Of a stretch of DNA of 64,000 bases, positions 35,792 to 48,224 are shown piece by piece. The stretch is from contig NW_025954967.1 of NCBI RefSeq assembly GCF_022376445.1, forward strand, positions 558,001 through 622,000, in the 5' to 3' direction. The notes under the pieces were generated by a model that saw nothing but the letters and a program-made list of their open reading frames with translations, did no database searches and was not told the DNA's origin. Position 1 is the stretch's first letter; every line of letters begins with the position of its first letter. Source of the DNA: Fomitopsis serialis (taxonomy: Eukaryota > Basidiomycota > Agaricomycetes > Polyporales > Fomitopsidaceae). The translations under genes were made by a program, and so were the position numbers.

Positions 35792-36923
35792 TCAAGGGGC
35801 ATAGTCGTACTTTCCCCCGAGGTCCAGAGCCTACAGTGAAACGATCCCAGTGTCAGGTAGTTCCCGATCAATCAGACGAGAGAACAGTACCCACCCGTCT
35901 ATACGCCGGTCTATAGGCGATCTATGTGTCAGCCCTAGAAGCTTGTAGGGAACGAAAATGCGCACCTCTCGTGGACGCGGCGGAGGTATCTCTCGGTGTT
36001 GATTCCAAGGTATTCGGGACACAGCCTCGACATGCACTCTAGCGGGAAGATCATCATGTAATCTGCGGTCGTTGGCTCCTCTCCACCCGCAATCCACCCT
36101 CCGTCGACCTCTGTCAAGCGCTGCTCGATCTGTGTGGAAGATATCAGCCGAGACTTCGGTCACAATGCAGTAGATATTGCCGAGCTTCACCAACTGTCCT
36201 TGGATGCGCAAACGCGAATCCACCAACTTGGCCCGCAACTTGCCCATGAGGAAGCCAATGAGAGGCCGAATGAGCCAATGCATTCGATCGGTTATGACGC
36301 GTGTCACGAAACTGTTCACGATGAGCGGCATGAGAGAACCTTCCGAAGCGTGCGTGTCTAGCATCACCACATCAGTCAGTCATCTTGTGGTTCCTATGTT
36401 TGCGAAGCATACAATATAGGTCAGCGACTTCTCCACTCGCGGAGGGCCGTGCTCTCCCGTTTCCATGTTTACGAATGATGTACTCTGAATGAATTTATCA
36501 GTGCCACTGGCGGGACCATGTCACGAGCTGCGTGCCATGATGGTCGGACTATGTGCTAAGCAGTACAACCCGTACCGCTGCACGAAACCATCATGGGAGC
36601 TGCCGTGCGAGACGGACGTACCAACAATCGCACCGCTCTCTGCTAGATTGACGGAGCCATCGGTGATGACGGGTGCTGATCCGATGGGATTCACCGCCTT
36701 CAGCTCCTCTGGAGCCTTCTGTTCGGGGGTACGGTGATACTTCTTTATCTCGTATGGTACACCGAGCTCTTCCTAAGATGCCAGTGGGTGTCGGGGTTGG
36801 CATATGCAATCGTTCTAGGAGTCATGACTGACGCACCAGAAGCCACAGTATCCGTTGAGAACGCGAGTTATTGAGGTGATGTACTATGATTTTGCCAGCC
36901 GATGCGGTGCTCGAGTCCGTCAT
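35792..36923 (-). CDS. Glutathione S-transferase, Gtt1-like class
   Basis: Glutathione transferases conjugate glutathione to electrophiles or reduce peroxides; Gtt1-type members are often membrane-associated. Exon 1 (36923-36837) reads MTDSSTASAGKIIVHHLNNS then RSQRILWLL, with the catalytic-site Ser in the first-strand loop. Exon 2 from 36772 continues EELGVPYEIKKYHR, NPIGSAPVITDGSVNLAESG, with the cis-Pro and ESG glutathione contacts. Next come EYIIRKHG, THASEGSLMPLIV, and the C-terminal helical domain TTADYMMIFPLECMSRL. The end needs a 16-base microexon (35910-35895, encoding PAYRR) between RVHER and ALDLGGKYDYAP, ending at TGA 35792. All junctions have GT-AG ends and no frameshift is required. 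About 250 residues, complete. It is divergent from the Kar5-like gene. Confidence 0.88.
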
Positions 36924-37812
36924 GTTGGTGACCTTGCTGTGGACAGTGGATTGTACAGGAACTCAAGGCTCGCGACGCCTCGCGTAGGTGAGAGACTTGA
37001 GAGCGGGGAAGAGTTTGAATGCTCGGAACGGGGGTCGCGGCCCACTATAAGTACGTGGAGAACGACGCTGAGACTCAGGGAGACAGAGGTGACGAGTTCA
37101 AAGGGAAGCGTAACACGTGAAGTGCGAGCGACCGTATGACAGATCAGGAAGAAACGATGCCGGATAGGAAAAGTCTTGAACAGCGGTCGTGCGCGTGACA
37201 GCCGGACGTCCGTTGAACGTTGAATGTTACAGTACCCTTCTGGCTTGGAAATGTTGGCGGTTATTTACGATGGGGACCAGGAATTCGGGTCGGTCGCAAA
37301 TGCAGTAACTTAAGGAGAATTAATCCGGTTTCTCACTTGATCCTCCCGCCAGAGTTTGCCCTGACAGAATGAGCACGAAACAGTGTGGTCAACGAGGTAA
37401 AGAAGCGGGATTATCATACTCGTATGCAGGAGCGATGACGTGACAAGTGTCGAGGAGAAGGAACTTAGGAAGATCGACTGACGTCTATTCAGCCACCGGT
37501 CGGTGACGCGGGTGGCGGTGTGCGTCTAATACCAGTACATGTACAGCGCCTAAGTTAATAGCCCTCCTCCCCGCCAAGCTCAGGCGCACACTGCACTCTA
37601 CTGTACTAGTGCTGGGTCTCTGCTATAGCCGGTCCTTTGCTAGTGACGACCACCAGGATACAAGCCTCGATCGAATCTAGTTGTCGCTGTTGGCACTAGG
37701 TAAGTCGACTGCCACTATTCCTGACATCCACGAAGTACCGGAACCGTAAGAGTCAACCAGTCCTGCTTTGTCCATTAGTCTGGGGGTGCACATGCCAACA
37801 TCACGGGCAAAT
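36924..37812. other. Divergent intergenic region GST / Kar5
   Basis: About 0.9 kb, presumably both promoters. No gene, repeat or clear TATA element was recognised. Confidence 0.45.
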
Positions 37813-40672
37813 ATGTATCGTTTTTGCTCTTACTGGCATGGACCCTACTGCCGAACCATTCAAGGGCGCTGTCGTGGTATGGCAGAGGCAAGCAAAAGGA
37901 GATGCGAGAGGTTGGCCAATTCGCACTCGGATTGCAAGCTGGTACGTTCATACGTATCTATGCCACAGTGCTTTTCTCATCGTTTGTATCACAACGCAGA
38001 CGAAATCGCGACCATTCTCCAGGGCGAAGGTGACTACATGCGTTTCGAGATCAAGAGCCAGGAGGCTAGTTCTGAATGAGGTTGCTGCAGAGTCTCTACA
38101 AGCATACAGTCGGAAACCAGACTGCTTCAGGCGTGCCGCGGGGCTTATTCAGACTCGCTGCAGCGACCTAGACATGGAGAGGACGAGAGAATCAAAGGTA
38201 CTACATATCTCGTTCGCAGTATCTTCCCTTTCCAATCCATCCAGCCGCAATATCCATGACGCTGTGCGAACTAAGCACCGCCAACCATCATTCTCCTCCA
38301 TTGGAATGTAGCGCGTTCTCCACCGAGCCGCGCGCCTCACAAAGCGCCGTCCGAGGGGAGTCACACAGAAGCTGCGTCGAGTGAGTCTTGCAACCCTCAC
38401 TATATGCGCCATAAACATGTGGTTGACATGTTCGTTCAGGGCATTATCTCGCAGCGCTCAGTATTGGTCGAGCTACTCGGTATCTGCGCGAAGTCTGTGC
38501 GTGACGTTGCTTACACGTCATCGCTTACATATCCAACGCATTGTGTCGTCAGCGCAACTATGCTACGCATTTCGACGCTGGAACGACATCGGTGAGGACA
38601 GAGCCACGAGCTGCTGCCTTACAACGACTTGACGTTCCCTCAGATACTGCCAGGGATATCTACCGGAACGCAACGCTGGAAAGTTGGCATTTCTTCAGCA
38701 TCTGAACAAGAGGGAAGCATCACTGCACAGGGCAGAAGAGGCCGCGCAACTTCTCCTCCGGGTAACGTCGTCCTGGCGAAGGCCCATCACGTTCGTTCAT
38801 CATTCTGTTTGCAGAACATCTTGGACGGCGTCGCAGACTTCCGCTCATCCGCGACGGCCGCACAATCAGCTCTTCAAGACTTCATTTACAAGGCATCAGC
38901 GGGCCTTGATCAGGTCTGCGTGTTATGTGGTCCACTGATGCAGTCATGTCACTGATACTGGCGCTTCGCTACGCAGACCGCGCTGGCTTTGACGGATGCT
39001 ATCAGCGTGGTCCTAACACAAGCAGAACGCAATCAGATGGAGCCGTCTCGCGGGTGTGTATGGGAGCGCGGATGTCATACTCGAACTGAACTTACATATA
39101 GGTCGATTCCGCGCTCGGAGAAGCTCTTCATCGCGTAAGACATCCACTTCCCGGAAGCAGGTCGTTCGCTGAACGCAATACAGCATCGACATCTCTGAAC
39201 CTTGTCACTACTTCTATCGGACAGTCCTACATGCCGAGATGGAAGAGCTGATGGGTGCCCTGGGGCAGCACTTCACTGGGTTACGCGAAGGCGCGGTAAG
39301 ATGATCTGATGCATGCAACGAACTCTGACCTCTTCTCAGGACGCAGCCTACGCGCAGCTCTCCTTATAGGCGGGAGCTGGGAGGGTACATCAGGCATGTA
39401 TCGCCCTGCATAGTATCCACGTCTTTTTCACACCGGACCTTAGTCCGTCTCGCAGCTAGTCTCCTCCCTGTCCGACCTTGGCTCCCAGCTCGACTTCAAT
39501 CTCGCACAGGCGCAACAAACTCACGTACTGCAGCAAGGAAACGCTGAAGCGGCCGCGCAACTCGCCTATTCGCTCGCGGAACTCAGTGCGGCCGCACATA
39601 ACGAGATCCAGAACATCTCTGGCACCGCGGAAGGCATTCGCGAGAACATGCTGGGCGCGGCCGCTGAGGCGCTCGGTCCTGACTGGCTCGCGTGGGGACG
39701 GGCGTTCGCACTGTGGGCGTGCGGTGTGATTCTGCGTGGTAAGTGCCGCAGAAGCCTGCGAAGCCGGTTGTGTGGCTCAGCCGATTCCCCTCGAGCAGTC
39801 GACCCCTCAAACCTGGAGCACCTCGCCACTCTCCCCACTGTTCGCGCGCTCATCGTCACCATCCGGGTGACGGGCTGGGCCGTGCGCATAGCCGCCTCTT
39901 CATCTGTGGTGGGTCATCCGTCCGCCGCCGCACATAAGACAAGGTTCACTGAAACAGCGTTCACGCAGAGTATGGTGTTGCTCGCGCTGTCCGCGCGGCG
40001 CTGGCTGGCCACCCTCCTAGCCTCGAGCCAAGATCTGGAGAGTTCAAGGTGCGTCTCCCCGCGCCGTGCGACCGCACTGATTCGCAGACCGCTGGTGACA
40101 GCCGCAGCCACGCCCCTGGCCCGGAATCTGAGACTCTGGCTAGCGCAGGGTCGATCCCCCCTATCGGCTGGTCTGAGCGGGAGCGCCATCCGCTCGCTCG
40201 CGCTCTACCCCCATCGATATCTTCAAATGCGACAAGACGCTATCGTCCTCGAGTCTCCCGCATCCCAGACAGGCTGTGCATTCCTCCGCTCATAACTACT
40301 GGATCTGCCCTGGGTCGCGTCGAACCTAAGTCTACATCGAACCTAGTCTGCGCCGCCGAACTTAAGCCTCGTCAACCTTGCCCCGGGACAATGAACTCTC
40401 TCCGCTCTGCGCCAGCCGCCCGTGGACACTCGCCGCGATTCTCCGTCTCTCCGTCTGCCACCTCGTGTTCTAGCCCGTCTTCGCCTGCCGAAAGTGGACA
40501 GCTCTGGTCTTGTGCTGCGGCTTCGGCTTCTGGCGATGCTTTCTCAGCCTTCCGATATTGCCGGCTGTTCTCACTTCCGACCGACTCTGCGTGCGTGACC
40601 GGTCTCGAGTGTCTCTTCTGGCTCCGGGCGCTCTGCGGTCCGCTACTTTTCATACCGTCAATGACGGTATGA
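37813..40672 (+). CDS. Kar5/Tht1-like nuclear membrane fusion protein (karyogamy)
   Basis: Kar5/Tht1 proteins sit in the endoplasmic reticulum and nuclear envelope and promote nuclear fusion. The start MYRF plus LLLLAWTLLPNHSRALSWYG is a signal peptide. Cys-containing blocks follow: KPDCFRRAAGLIQTRC, MTLCELSTANHHSPPLEC, ALSRSAQYWSSYS, LCYAFRRWNDI, TARDIYRNATLE. Then long helices: NILDGVADFRSSATAAQSAL, VLHAEMEELMGALGQHF, VSSLSDLGSQLDFNLAQAQQ. Near 39640-39890 hydrophobic segments (WGRAFALWACGVILR, VRALIVTIRVTGWAVRIA) fit the terminal membrane anchors. At least three positions lack one base of a homopolymer: TTTTT at 37821, GG at 38479 and AAA at 38680. Many short exons. The tail is ambiguous, ending at 40295 or, as I prefer, through a Ser/Pro-rich tail (SRIPDRLCIPP) to 40672. 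Confidence 0.75.
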
Positions 40673-40674
40673 AA
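40648..40674. repeat. Near-perfect palindrome, 13-bp arms around one base
   Basis: TTTCATACCGTCA (40648-40660), one A, then its exact reverse complement (40662-40674). It lies at the very end of the longest Kar5 frame, between Kar5 and the CCCH-RBR gene. It could be a hairpin in the 3' end of the transcript or a dimeric factor site. Confidence 0.9.
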
Positions 40675-41198
40675 CGGCGCCTAATATGTCCTTGGGAAGC
40701 ACTTGCTACTACGGTGGCCACCTTCAAATTCTTTTCTAATGTTATATCTGTGCATCCCACACGGAAAACAGCCTCTATAGAGTTGATTGTTCATGTTGCG
40801 CGGAATCGTAAGTATTGGATGAATGCAACACTGTAGTCGTGGATGTCAGGCATGCAGTTGAACGTCCAGCCTTGTGAGAAGCAATCACCGAGAGTTCGGT
40901 AGCTATGTGACGCGACGTCAGGAGTTGGTCAAGAGAGGCTCAGGTTTCAGAGGAGAGGCATGAGAGGACAGTGGCAAATCCGGGATTAGCCGGGCTAAGC
41001 CTGGAGAGTACACTCTGGATTAGGCAAGAAGAGAATGGAGTAATAAACGATAACAAGCTCGTAACCGAACCCTAATCACGACCGCTGACTCCCCCTCGGA
41101 AGCGATCTCTCGAGCTTCTCACTCCTTCTCACTGTTGCCCTCCCTTGCATGTACGCACGCGTGCGCAAAGCACTGACCCCTGCTTGAACAAGCCAGAC
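40675..41198. other. Promoter region of the CCCH-RBR gene
   Basis: About 0.5 kb, with C/T-rich sequence just upstream of the ATG at 41199, as is common for basidiomycete leaders. An in-frame ATG at 41145 is possible but less likely. Nothing else was seen. Confidence 0.45.
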
Positions 41199-44100
41199 AT
41201 GTCGACGAAGACGATCAAGCCGCGTAACGCCACCAAGACCAAGCGCCCGGCTGAGGTGGCCACTACCCAGAGTAAGACCGCTGTCGGCCAGACAAGCGGC
41301 AAGACGAAAGCGGCGAATGAAGTTCCTCACCGCAACCCCAAGTCATCCTATGTAAGCCGGTATTCGACCTGTGCGAAAGACATAATTAAAACATGCACGT
41401 CGACACCGGCTGTGTAACGTCATTCTTATAGGTCCCCGTCACCGCTGCCAACCCGCCCATGGCTCGCGTGAAAGAAGGAAAACAGGCTACACCACCACCG
41501 AAAACGCCACCCGCAACGCTGAAGTCCGCACCAACTGTAACTGTTACAGCGAAAGACCCGCCATGTGCAGCGCCACCACAAACTGAGGTAAGGGCCCTGT
41601 TAACTATGCATTTTCATGGAATTTGACTAACAAATGTGTAGGTGAAACGCGAGCCTGCGGAATCTGTGCCTGCCTGCAGGAAATTTCTCGCAGGTAAATG
41701 CAAGAAGCAAAACTGTCCTTACAGACATGTAATGAGTAAGATAGGCAAAGCGTTTCACTCTGGGTATTACTCTGATTCCATTTTCTATTGTGACGCTATC
41801 ACTCGCTAGATACAACACCAGAGACCATAGACGAACCTCGCTCTGCCGCTACAGACCGCATTAATCCACCTCCGCCCTACTCTCCCAGCGCGTCTTACGC
41901 CATTCCGAAGCCTTCAGTTCAGACAGAATATCGTAAGGTGCGCTGTGATCAGTACCCTCATGAACCAACGCCGCGGATCCTTAATGACTATTATAGGGAA
42001 AACCTGTCTCAAAACGGCGTTGTTGGGCATTCCGCCGCGGTGAATGTCATGATGACAGTTGTCCAAAACGGCATCCTCGCAGCTGGGACCCCGAGCGACT
42101 TAAGACCTCGAAAGAGGACTCCAGCGAGGACGAGTCAGACGATGAAATCGAGGAACCTGCAGTTGGGACACTTGTAGCGAAAGCCCCTTCAGCATCCGCA
42201 ACGACGCAGTCCTGTGCCCCAGTTTCCGTTGCACCTTCCCCACGTGCCGCAGATCCGGTAGTCAAGCCCTCTTCTGTGTCTACGACACCAGCCGTCGACC
42301 CTGCGCCCGCGCGATCACAAATCAGAGCGCAGCCCGAGGGAAGGGACGACGAAGTGTTGGATGCAGCTCGTCCTGACGGAGGTGGCAAGATAGGCAAGGA
42401 CCAAGATCGTACACAAGTCGGTGTATCTGTTTTCGCACGCATACTGAGACAGCTGAGACCTATTCAATTTCATCTAGCTGGATACGCGACCCATATGTCG
42501 AAATCATTTGAAGGGCTATTGTAGGAATAAGCGATGCCCTAGGCAACACATCGACCCCTTGCACAGTTCGGGGACGCGCGAAGGCGGTGTGCAGAGCGAG
42601 CAACAGCGACAGCAGCCCGCAGCCGCTGTCGGTGCTGTTGACTCTGTAACAGCTGACCCTCCGCCGTCGATGTCGCAAACTGGTGACGTAGCTGCTGCCA
42701 GACCTAACGGAAGTGTTCCTCATGCTTCGGAAGCGCCTAACCCAACGTCTTCACTTCCACGCCCCTCTACATCGGAATCTACGTATTTATCCCCGCTGAC
42801 TGTCGCGCCCGTAACTGTCGTCTTAGCTTCGCGCGCCTCCGTGCCTGAACTTCCGTCTGTACCTGCGCGCACCTTCACACCCAAATCATCATCTGTGTCT
42901 GCTGAAGTGCAGGCGCCGCCGAAAGCGTTGGAAGAGCCGAAAGGCATAGGCGACTTTCCCTCAACGGTTCGTCGCCCGCTACGAACTTCGTCGCAGTACT
43001 CACGGACGTATTTGCAGAATGGAGGTGTATGCCGATTCTTCCTTGCTGGCAACTGTATAGCTACAAGGTGTAGGCATTCACATGAGCTCCGGTTTCCGGA
43101 GCCGGCGCCATCTCAGATCACAGGGGTCCGGCCTTATGCCAAGGTTGGCGGTTCAACGGCAAGTGGATTCTTGATTCGCAACCTCATATCAATCTGAGTG
43201 ACGTTCCAGGAACCGGATGACGAACCTCCTCTGAGCCATCTACCTTTCGCAAATGTGGCAGAATTATCCGCTGAGGAGACAGTTGCGCCTGGGCAAGGTA
43301 TCAGTACTCTCCCGCCGAAGCCCACGGAGTTGTCCATCAACGCCGTTGAGGACTACTCAGCCCGGCGCGCCGCCGAACAGAATGGTCAGCCCATGCGTAA
43401 ATGGGTTGTTGACCCAAGGCCGGCCAGGGTACGTTTGCATGTGCATCATAATACGGTCGATGACTCATTTCGCCTCGTAGAGATCGGACGAGATATGCAT
43501 GCGTTATCGCAGAGGCACTTGTAGCTATGGGGAAGACTGTCTCTTTACCCACACGCTCGCCATTGACAACAGACGCGCCCGAGTGAGCGATACGAAGGCA
43601 CCTCTGATTGAGACAGCGACTCATGCCCTCCTACAGAAACTCAACGAAGTGTGCAGGTTGCATGTGTTCGGTGTTTGCGACTGGGGAGACAAGTGTCATC
43701 GCACGCACATATCACCAGACAGCCCGACCTTGGTGCTCCGGACGCCGCGGAGCGACACTACTCTGCAGAGCGGTCCAGAGTCGGAGCGGTCGCCAGTGGG
43801 GGGAAATGTCCAAGATGCTATGGACGCGAATGCTAGTCGGTCTGAGGAAGTACCTGCAGGGGTCAGTGAGCCCACGTAGTACAATGATATCAGGCACTCA
43901 TTTGCAGCGTTGACAGGGACCCGCGACCAAACGCACTTGTGAGATCCTCAGTATTGAGCGCCCGCATAGGGCGCGTAGTCTCATGAGCACATTCGATAAC
44001 AGACCCGCTCGAGTATGTCATTACTTCACGCTCATTTGCAGATGCCTCACTGTTATCGTTTGCCAGCGGTTCTACACGGTATGCATCCCTAATCTCCGTG

Positions 44101-47100
44101 GGAGGTGCAGGTATGGGGACGAATGTTTCAAAACACATGTACTTCCAGGCCCTGAGGTAAGCTGCACACTATGTAGTGTATTTCCGAACACACGCACTTA
44201 TTCTACGTAGCAGAATGCTTACCTACGGCCACATGAACGGGTGGCTTCGTCAACCAACGCGATGAACTCTCAGGTCAGTGCCGCATTGAGAGCATGTAAA
44301 CATAATATGGATGATGGACCTTCCTTTCTCTAGTCGTCTACACCTGTCCTGAAGTCACAAGAAGCCTGCTTGAACTGGTTGTTTCGAGGCACATGCTTAA
44401 ATGGAACGAGTTGCATGTACGATCACCCACCCCAAAATAGGTCATCGAGAACGGAACCTCCTGTGGACATCTCTTCGGGTACTGTGACACCGATGCCTAC
44501 TGGAAGCACGAGCGTTCGTGGTTATACACCGGCGCCGAACAGGCCCCCTGGCTCGCTGGGTCTCTACGACGGCGTATCGGATGTAGCCACTTTGTGTCGC
44601 ACGCCCGAGCACCTTGTGTCTTCAGGGAACCTACACACAATTCCAACAGATCAGGAACGGCGATCACAAGGCACCACTGCGGAAGATCTCTTGCATGGTT
44701 TGATGAGAAACCGCAGAACACCAACAAACATGTCAGTGTCCGGTATCTTCGCGCTTCCCAACGCTCATGTTCTTGGGTGTTACATCTTGCCAGGTCGCAC
44801 CCGTCTGCCTATGCACAGCAGGAATCCAGTCACCTTCGCCCACAGAAGGTGTGCACTTATCCTTGCTTGAGTACTAATCGGCTCATTATTGCCTTTCAGG
44901 GCGCATTTCCGGCAACGAGGGCGATGTCGACTCCTCACGAGGCACCTGTTCCTGATAGATACGGTACCTTCGGGCCACGAGCTGGCGATTCCTCCGGGTA
45001 TTTCGACATCCCCAGTAGCAGCCCTGCGGGTGCTCGCTTCAGGAACTCTGGCCCCCGCCTCTGGAAACAGTCGACGAATGCTCAAGAGGATCGACTAAGG
45101 GAAGAGTCGGCGCAAACAAACAGGGCTGATGGCTTGATCGAGCGTGGCGATACCTCGTCCGAATCCTCATTCCATTCCGCTGTAAGTTGCCTTGTCTCTC
45201 CTGATACGCAGGCAGACATTCTCATCATGCGGTAGCAGGAGACTCAATTTGACTTATCTGTTGACGCGTCCCAGTCTTCAGTTTCGTCATTCGATTCGCC
45301 ATGTACGCCCGCAGAGCCGTCACCACCTGTGTGCTGGGACTTCCTGCACGGAAAGTGCACTAGGCACGTCTGCCGTTACCTGCATGAAGTGCAACGCGAT
45401 CCGGTCGGCGGTGGCGTGGATTCTGGACGTCAGCGAGCAATCACGAACACTGTATGTGTGCTGTCTATGTTAGGGATAAGCGCTAATGCTGGTTCTCCAG
45501 CGTCCAGCGATTCAGTACCCTCCAGAGAGTCATCACCCTACGAAAGCATCCTCCGCTCGCTTCTCTAGCGCGGAACAACGTGACAGTTCGCATGAGTCTG
45601 ACCAGTCGGTCCGTGTCGAGCCTTCTACGGTACCTGCGGTGCCTCCTGGGCTGGGTCTAGAGATCGTGCGTACCAATCGCAAGCACATGTCTTACTACAT
45701 ACTCACATTGATGGACAGAAGCGTTCGCAGCCGGTTCCCCTCACACAAAGGAGAGAGCCTCCCGCGAGCGTCACATTGTCTGTCCTTGATTCGACAAGAG
45801 TGACGTATGGTCCAGGCTTCGACGTACAAACGGTCGTCACGGGGTTTGAGACGCGGCAAGTCGTATTGAAGGACCTCCCGCTCGACGTGAGCCCTGCGGA
45901 TGTCACGGCTGCGCTCAAGCCACATGGAGAGGTCACTTCTGTATATCTCCCTGATCCAGGCAAGAAAGCTGTCGCAGCGGCCAGAGTCACATTCGCTACT
46001 CCTGACCAAGCCGCGAATGCTGCCTCCGCCATCGATGGGCTCGAGTTGTTCGGCACAACCATCACTGCACGGTTGGGGTCCGGACAGTCCTCTCTCGTCG
46101 GTAAGGCGAGACTGGCCGACGGAGACGTTCTGCTCGAGTTTCCCTGTGCCCACAAGACCGCGTACGTCGGTTATTCGACTCGAGCACTTGCAGAGAAAGC
46201 CATTGCCCTCGCCAACAACACTGAGCTGAAAGGCAACTGGGTGACCGCCGAAATCCATGAAGGACTCCCCATGGTTGGCGCCTCCACCATCCGGATCCGT
46301 GGTCTGCCCGCCAGCACCCAAGTCAAAGACCTCGGACGGTATGGCAAAGTAGAAGGCGTCATGCTGGAGCGTCCCAACTATGATTCGTCCAAATCGGCAA
46401 TCCATCGACTACGCACTATTCTGGACAACTTCGGGTCAATGTTCTCGTTCAATGTGTTGCCGCCACCGTACAAGCGAGGGACGATTCGCGCGTACGCTCA
46501 GTTCGAGACGCCTGCAGCCGCAGAAATAGTATGTGCAGCTCTGCATAACAGACGACAACCATTCTGCGGCCATGGCAAGCTGTACGCTACGCACGTCCGT
46601 ACGCTCGTGTACCAACTTCCTCCTGCCGTCTTCGATGCTCTCGGTTCTGATATCCGTCTCCTCAATGCTTTCATATGGAGAACGTTCGAACCGGGCAGCA
46701 GCATATCCATTGCCGATCGGCGTGCGACCGCAGGTCCTCACTGTCCTGTGCGCGTGAAGCTTGCTGCGGAGCGTATGCCAGCGCTCACCAGGATGAAGAG
46801 TCATTTCGATCGTCTTCTACATGGAGACAGGGTCGAGCAGGATGGCGAAATTGTTTGGGATGGCTTCTTCGCGCGAAGTGCAGGCATCCAATTCCTAGAG
46901 GAGGTGCAGAGGCGACATGTGGGCGTTCTCATCAACCGAGACATTGCAAGGCGAATGCTATCGCTCTTCGGCCCAGAGTCCCAACGCAATGCAGTTCGTT
47001 CGGTTATCTTAACCAAGATGGGCGAGTTGAAGAACCGGAAATTGCACATCATCGACCTCTCTGGACGACTCATCGGGCTCTTCTGGGGTGCAGATCTCTC

Positions 47101-47878
47101 TGCTCTGCAAAGGCGATTCGGAGAAGAGAACGTATCTCTCGACCCTGTGGCACGTGTCTTGAGGGTGAGAGGGGATGATGCCGCTCATGAGGCAGCCCTT
47201 CTCGCTGTCAAAGAAGCTCGCGAGCGACATGCGAGTGACAGGCGGCAGCCTCAGGTCGAGTGTCCCGTATGCTTCAACGAGGTGACCAATCCCGTGAAGC
47301 TGGACTGTGGCCATACATGGTGCAAGACTTGTCTTCAGAATTACCTCCGTGCGTCGGTCGACAACGGCGCATTCCCGCTCGTTTGTCTTGGAGATGAGGC
47401 TCGCTGCACCTCTCCGATACCCATCCATGCCGCGCAGGAGATTCTTTCGACGAACGACTTCATGAGCATCGTGGAGGCATCGTTCCGCGCCTACGTCCAC
47501 TCACGGCCGTCTGAGTATCACTACTGCCCAACTCCTGACTGTTTACAGGTTTACCGCCGAACTTCCCACAACACCGTCCTGCAGTGCCCGTCGTGTCTGA
47601 CACGGATATGTCCGAAGTGCAACTCCGAGCACCACGAGGGGTCGACTTGCAAGCTCAACGAAGCAGGCGATCGTATCCTCTTCGAGGAATGGAAGAGCAG
47701 TCATGATGCCAAGGATTGCCCAAGCTGCAAGGCGCCGATTGAGCGAGAGGCGGGTTGCAACCACATGATGTGCATACGGTGCAAGACGCACATATGTTGG
47801 GCTTGCCTGGCTACGTTCGACGCAGGAGGCGAAGTCTACGAACACATGCGTTTGATCCACGGAGGAATTGGATTATGA
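41199..47878 (+). CDS. Giant protein with eight CCCH zinc fingers, an RRM-like domain and an RBR E3 ubiquitin ligase module
   Basis: RBR ligases pass ubiquitin through a catalytic Cys; CCCH fingers and RRM bind RNA. The start is MSTKTIKPRNATKTKRPAEV. CCCH fingers appear at about 41675, 42498, 43029, 43496, 43652, 44081, 44369 and 45329. Fingers 1-3 and 8 are C-x7-C-x4-C-x3-H, and 4-7 are C-x7/8-C-x5-C-x3-H. They are separated by Ser/Pro-rich linkers. The exon at 45720-47878 holds the RRM-like part (QVVLKDLPLDVSPADVTAAL). A linker domain follows, then RING1 (CPVCFNEVTNPVKLDCGHTW), IBR (CPTPDCLQVYRR, CPKCNSEHHEGSTC) and Rcat (CPSCKAPIEREAGCNHMMC) with the catalytic Cys codon at 47756-47758. The junction 45665/45720 joins the finger part to the ligase exon in frame. 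One register change near 42090 may be an assembly indel. Confidence 0.8.
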
Positions 47879-48224
47879 GAGTTGTCGTGGGGTTGGGTTG
47901 GCGTGGCGGTCTAGCGATATGGCGAGTCGTTCAGTTATTGTCGTATCTATGCATGTCCCTCTGTTGCGCAATTTGTTGTTGTACATTCTACCCTTTGTAT
48001 CTTCCGCTGTAATTTATACATGGGTCTGAGTGCGATGTTTGTGTGCCAGTGTGCCAGTTCGATAATAAACAATACATGCTGGATAATACAAGATAGTGAG
48101 CGGACGCCATACAATTACTTGTTACAGATCGAGTCCGTAGAGCCCCCCAGGAATTCGCAAAGTGAAAGATCAGACGGCAACATATTGCACAAACTATACA
48201 GCCCCGTAAGCGCGTGGACGTCCT
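47879..48224. other. Convergent 3' flanks
   Basis: 346 bp between the CCCH-RBR gene (+) and the Ser/Tyr-rich gene (-). The T-rich sequence after the stop at 47878 looks like a 3' untranslated region. Confidence 0.5.
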
